From the NCBI GenBank assembly GCA_965242905.1, contig CBDETM010000002.1:5208001-5272000 (forward strand): a stretch of DNA of 64,000 nt, given 5' to 3'. Each line of letters begins with the position of its first letter. Position 1 is the first letter of the stretch. The notes under the pieces were generated by a model, which was given only the letters and a program-made list of their open reading frames with translations, did not search any database and was not told where the DNA came from. Below, in pieces: positions 63,440 through 64,000 of this stretch. The stretch is from Bin5 sp965242905 (lineage in GTDB: Bacteria; Chloroflexota; Anaerolineae; Caldilineales; Caldilineaceae). Made by a program: the position numbers and the translations under genes.

Positions 63440-64000
63440 TGAGCGAGAACGTCCAACAGGAAGAAGAGATGGGGCCCGTACAAAGGGTTTCCGCAGATGA
63501 TCCCAGCCGCGAAAAACAGGCCCTGTATACGGCTTCGCAATCGCAGCTGATCTGGCGGCGATTCAAGAGGCACAAGCTTGCGCAGGCTTCGATGGTCATT
63601 CTGGGGCTCCTTTATCTGGTTGCTGCGCTGGGTGAGTTTATTGCACCGTACGATACGAAGCATGACTTCAAGGGGTTCGTGTACGCGCCGCCGGCCAAGA
63701 TCCATCTCTTTGACGAGAATGGTTTTGCCGGTCCGTTCGTTTACGGGTTGAAGGGGGGGCGCGATGAACAGTACAACCGGGTATTTGAGGAGGTAAAGGA
63801 AGAGAAGTACCCCGTACGGTTCTTTGTGCGCGGTGATCCTTACGAAATGTGGGGGCTGTTTGAAACGGACCGCCATCTCTTTGGGGTAGGAGAAGAGGGG
63901 CAGATCTTTCTGTTCGGGACGGACCGGCTGGGGCGAGACCTGTTTTCGCGGGTAATCTACGGAACGCGCATTTCGCTGACGATTGGGCTGGTGGGCGTCT
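63439..64000 (+). CDS. ABC transporter permease, DppC type (cut by window end)
   Basis: The first 187 codons of a DppC/OppC-like permease are present. A 40-residue acidic N-terminal tail precedes RFKRHKLAQASMVILGLLYL (first helix). A long periplasmic insertion (about 75-155, with DEQYNRVFEEVKEEKYP) is larger than in classic DppC. The family motif GTDRLGRDLFSRVIYGTRIS is at about 160-179. ATG 63439 overlaps the DppB stop. The rest of the gene and presumably the ATPases lie beyond the window. Confidence 0.93.
   Translation, partial: MSENVQQEEEMGPVQRVSADDPSREKQALYTASQSQLIWRRFKRHKLAQASMVILGLLYLVAALGEFIAPYDTKHDFKGFVYAPPAKIHLFDENGFAGPFVYGLKGGRDEQYNRVFEEVKEEKYPVRFFVRGDPYEMWGLFETDRHLFGVGEEGQIFLFGTDRLGRDLFSRVIYGTRISLTIGLVGV

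Overview
The window is GC-rich bacterial chromosome. Its gene content points to a member of the Chloroflexota, probably near Caldilineae/Anaerolineae. The reasons are several phytanoyl-CoA dioxygenase-like oxygenases, three enolase-superfamily sugar-acid dehydratases, Thr-Pro-rich stalks in secreted proteins, lipoprotein solute-binding proteins of ABC importers, a DUF2277 protein and dispersed GC-rich intergenic repeats. The plant-type leucine-rich-repeat and fibronectin-type modules would suit a host- or particle-associated lifestyle. The taxonomic placement is inference; no rRNA or marker gene is present.

Layout. 0.1-0.9 kb: a Uma2-type nuclease gene with an in-frame stop. 0.9-7.2 kb (minus strand): a probable sugar-acid catabolic operon with a family-5 substrate-binding lipoprotein, an oligogalacturonate-lyase-like beta-propeller, an enolase-superfamily dehydratase and a ThDP enzyme. 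8-10 kb: a phytanoyl-CoA dioxygenase translationally coupled to an enolase-superfamily enzyme. 10.4-19.6 kb: two large paralogous secreted LRR proteins. The first ends in a lethal-factor-like metallopeptidase domain that has lost its HExxH; the second is cut by an amber codon inside a Thr-Pro minisatellite. 19.7-21.1 kb (minus): a phytanoyl dioxygenase-HEAT fusion. 21.2-26.1 kb: a MacB/LolD-type ATPase and a very large FtsX permease. 26.4-29.3 kb (minus): a flavin-binding PPOX-family gene interrupted by a group II intron with its maturase; predicted splicing restores the reading frame. 29.6-32.1 kb: a second PPOX protein, DUF2277 and formate-tetrahydrofolate ligase. 32.4-37.3 kb: a SNF2 helicase with a SWIM zinc-finger partner. 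37.4-43.8 kb: a plus-strand run of a SAF-domain dehydrogenase, aldo/keto reductase, acetyltransferase, DUF169 protein and aldolase-dehydrogenase fusion. 44.5-47.3 kb: an HlyD-like adaptor and an SH3b protein. 48-58.9 kb: a carbohydrate locus with a sugar-binding lipoprotein, two permeases, a GH4 glycosidase, an enolase-superfamily dehydratase, an SDR dehydrogenase and a large glycan-associated protein. 58.9-59.4 kb: a small membrane protein. 60.2-64 kb: a family-5 (peptide/oligosaccharide) ABC importer running off the end.

Most of the window is about uptake and oxidation of plant- or algal-type sugars and sugar acids, plus cell-surface adhesion-like proteins. Three dispersed repeat families occupy almost every long intergenic gap. 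One of them, about 200 bp with two GC-rich hairpins, occurs four times, always in the same orientation and upstream of a plus-strand gene. No rRNA, tRNA, CRISPR array or prophage was seen.
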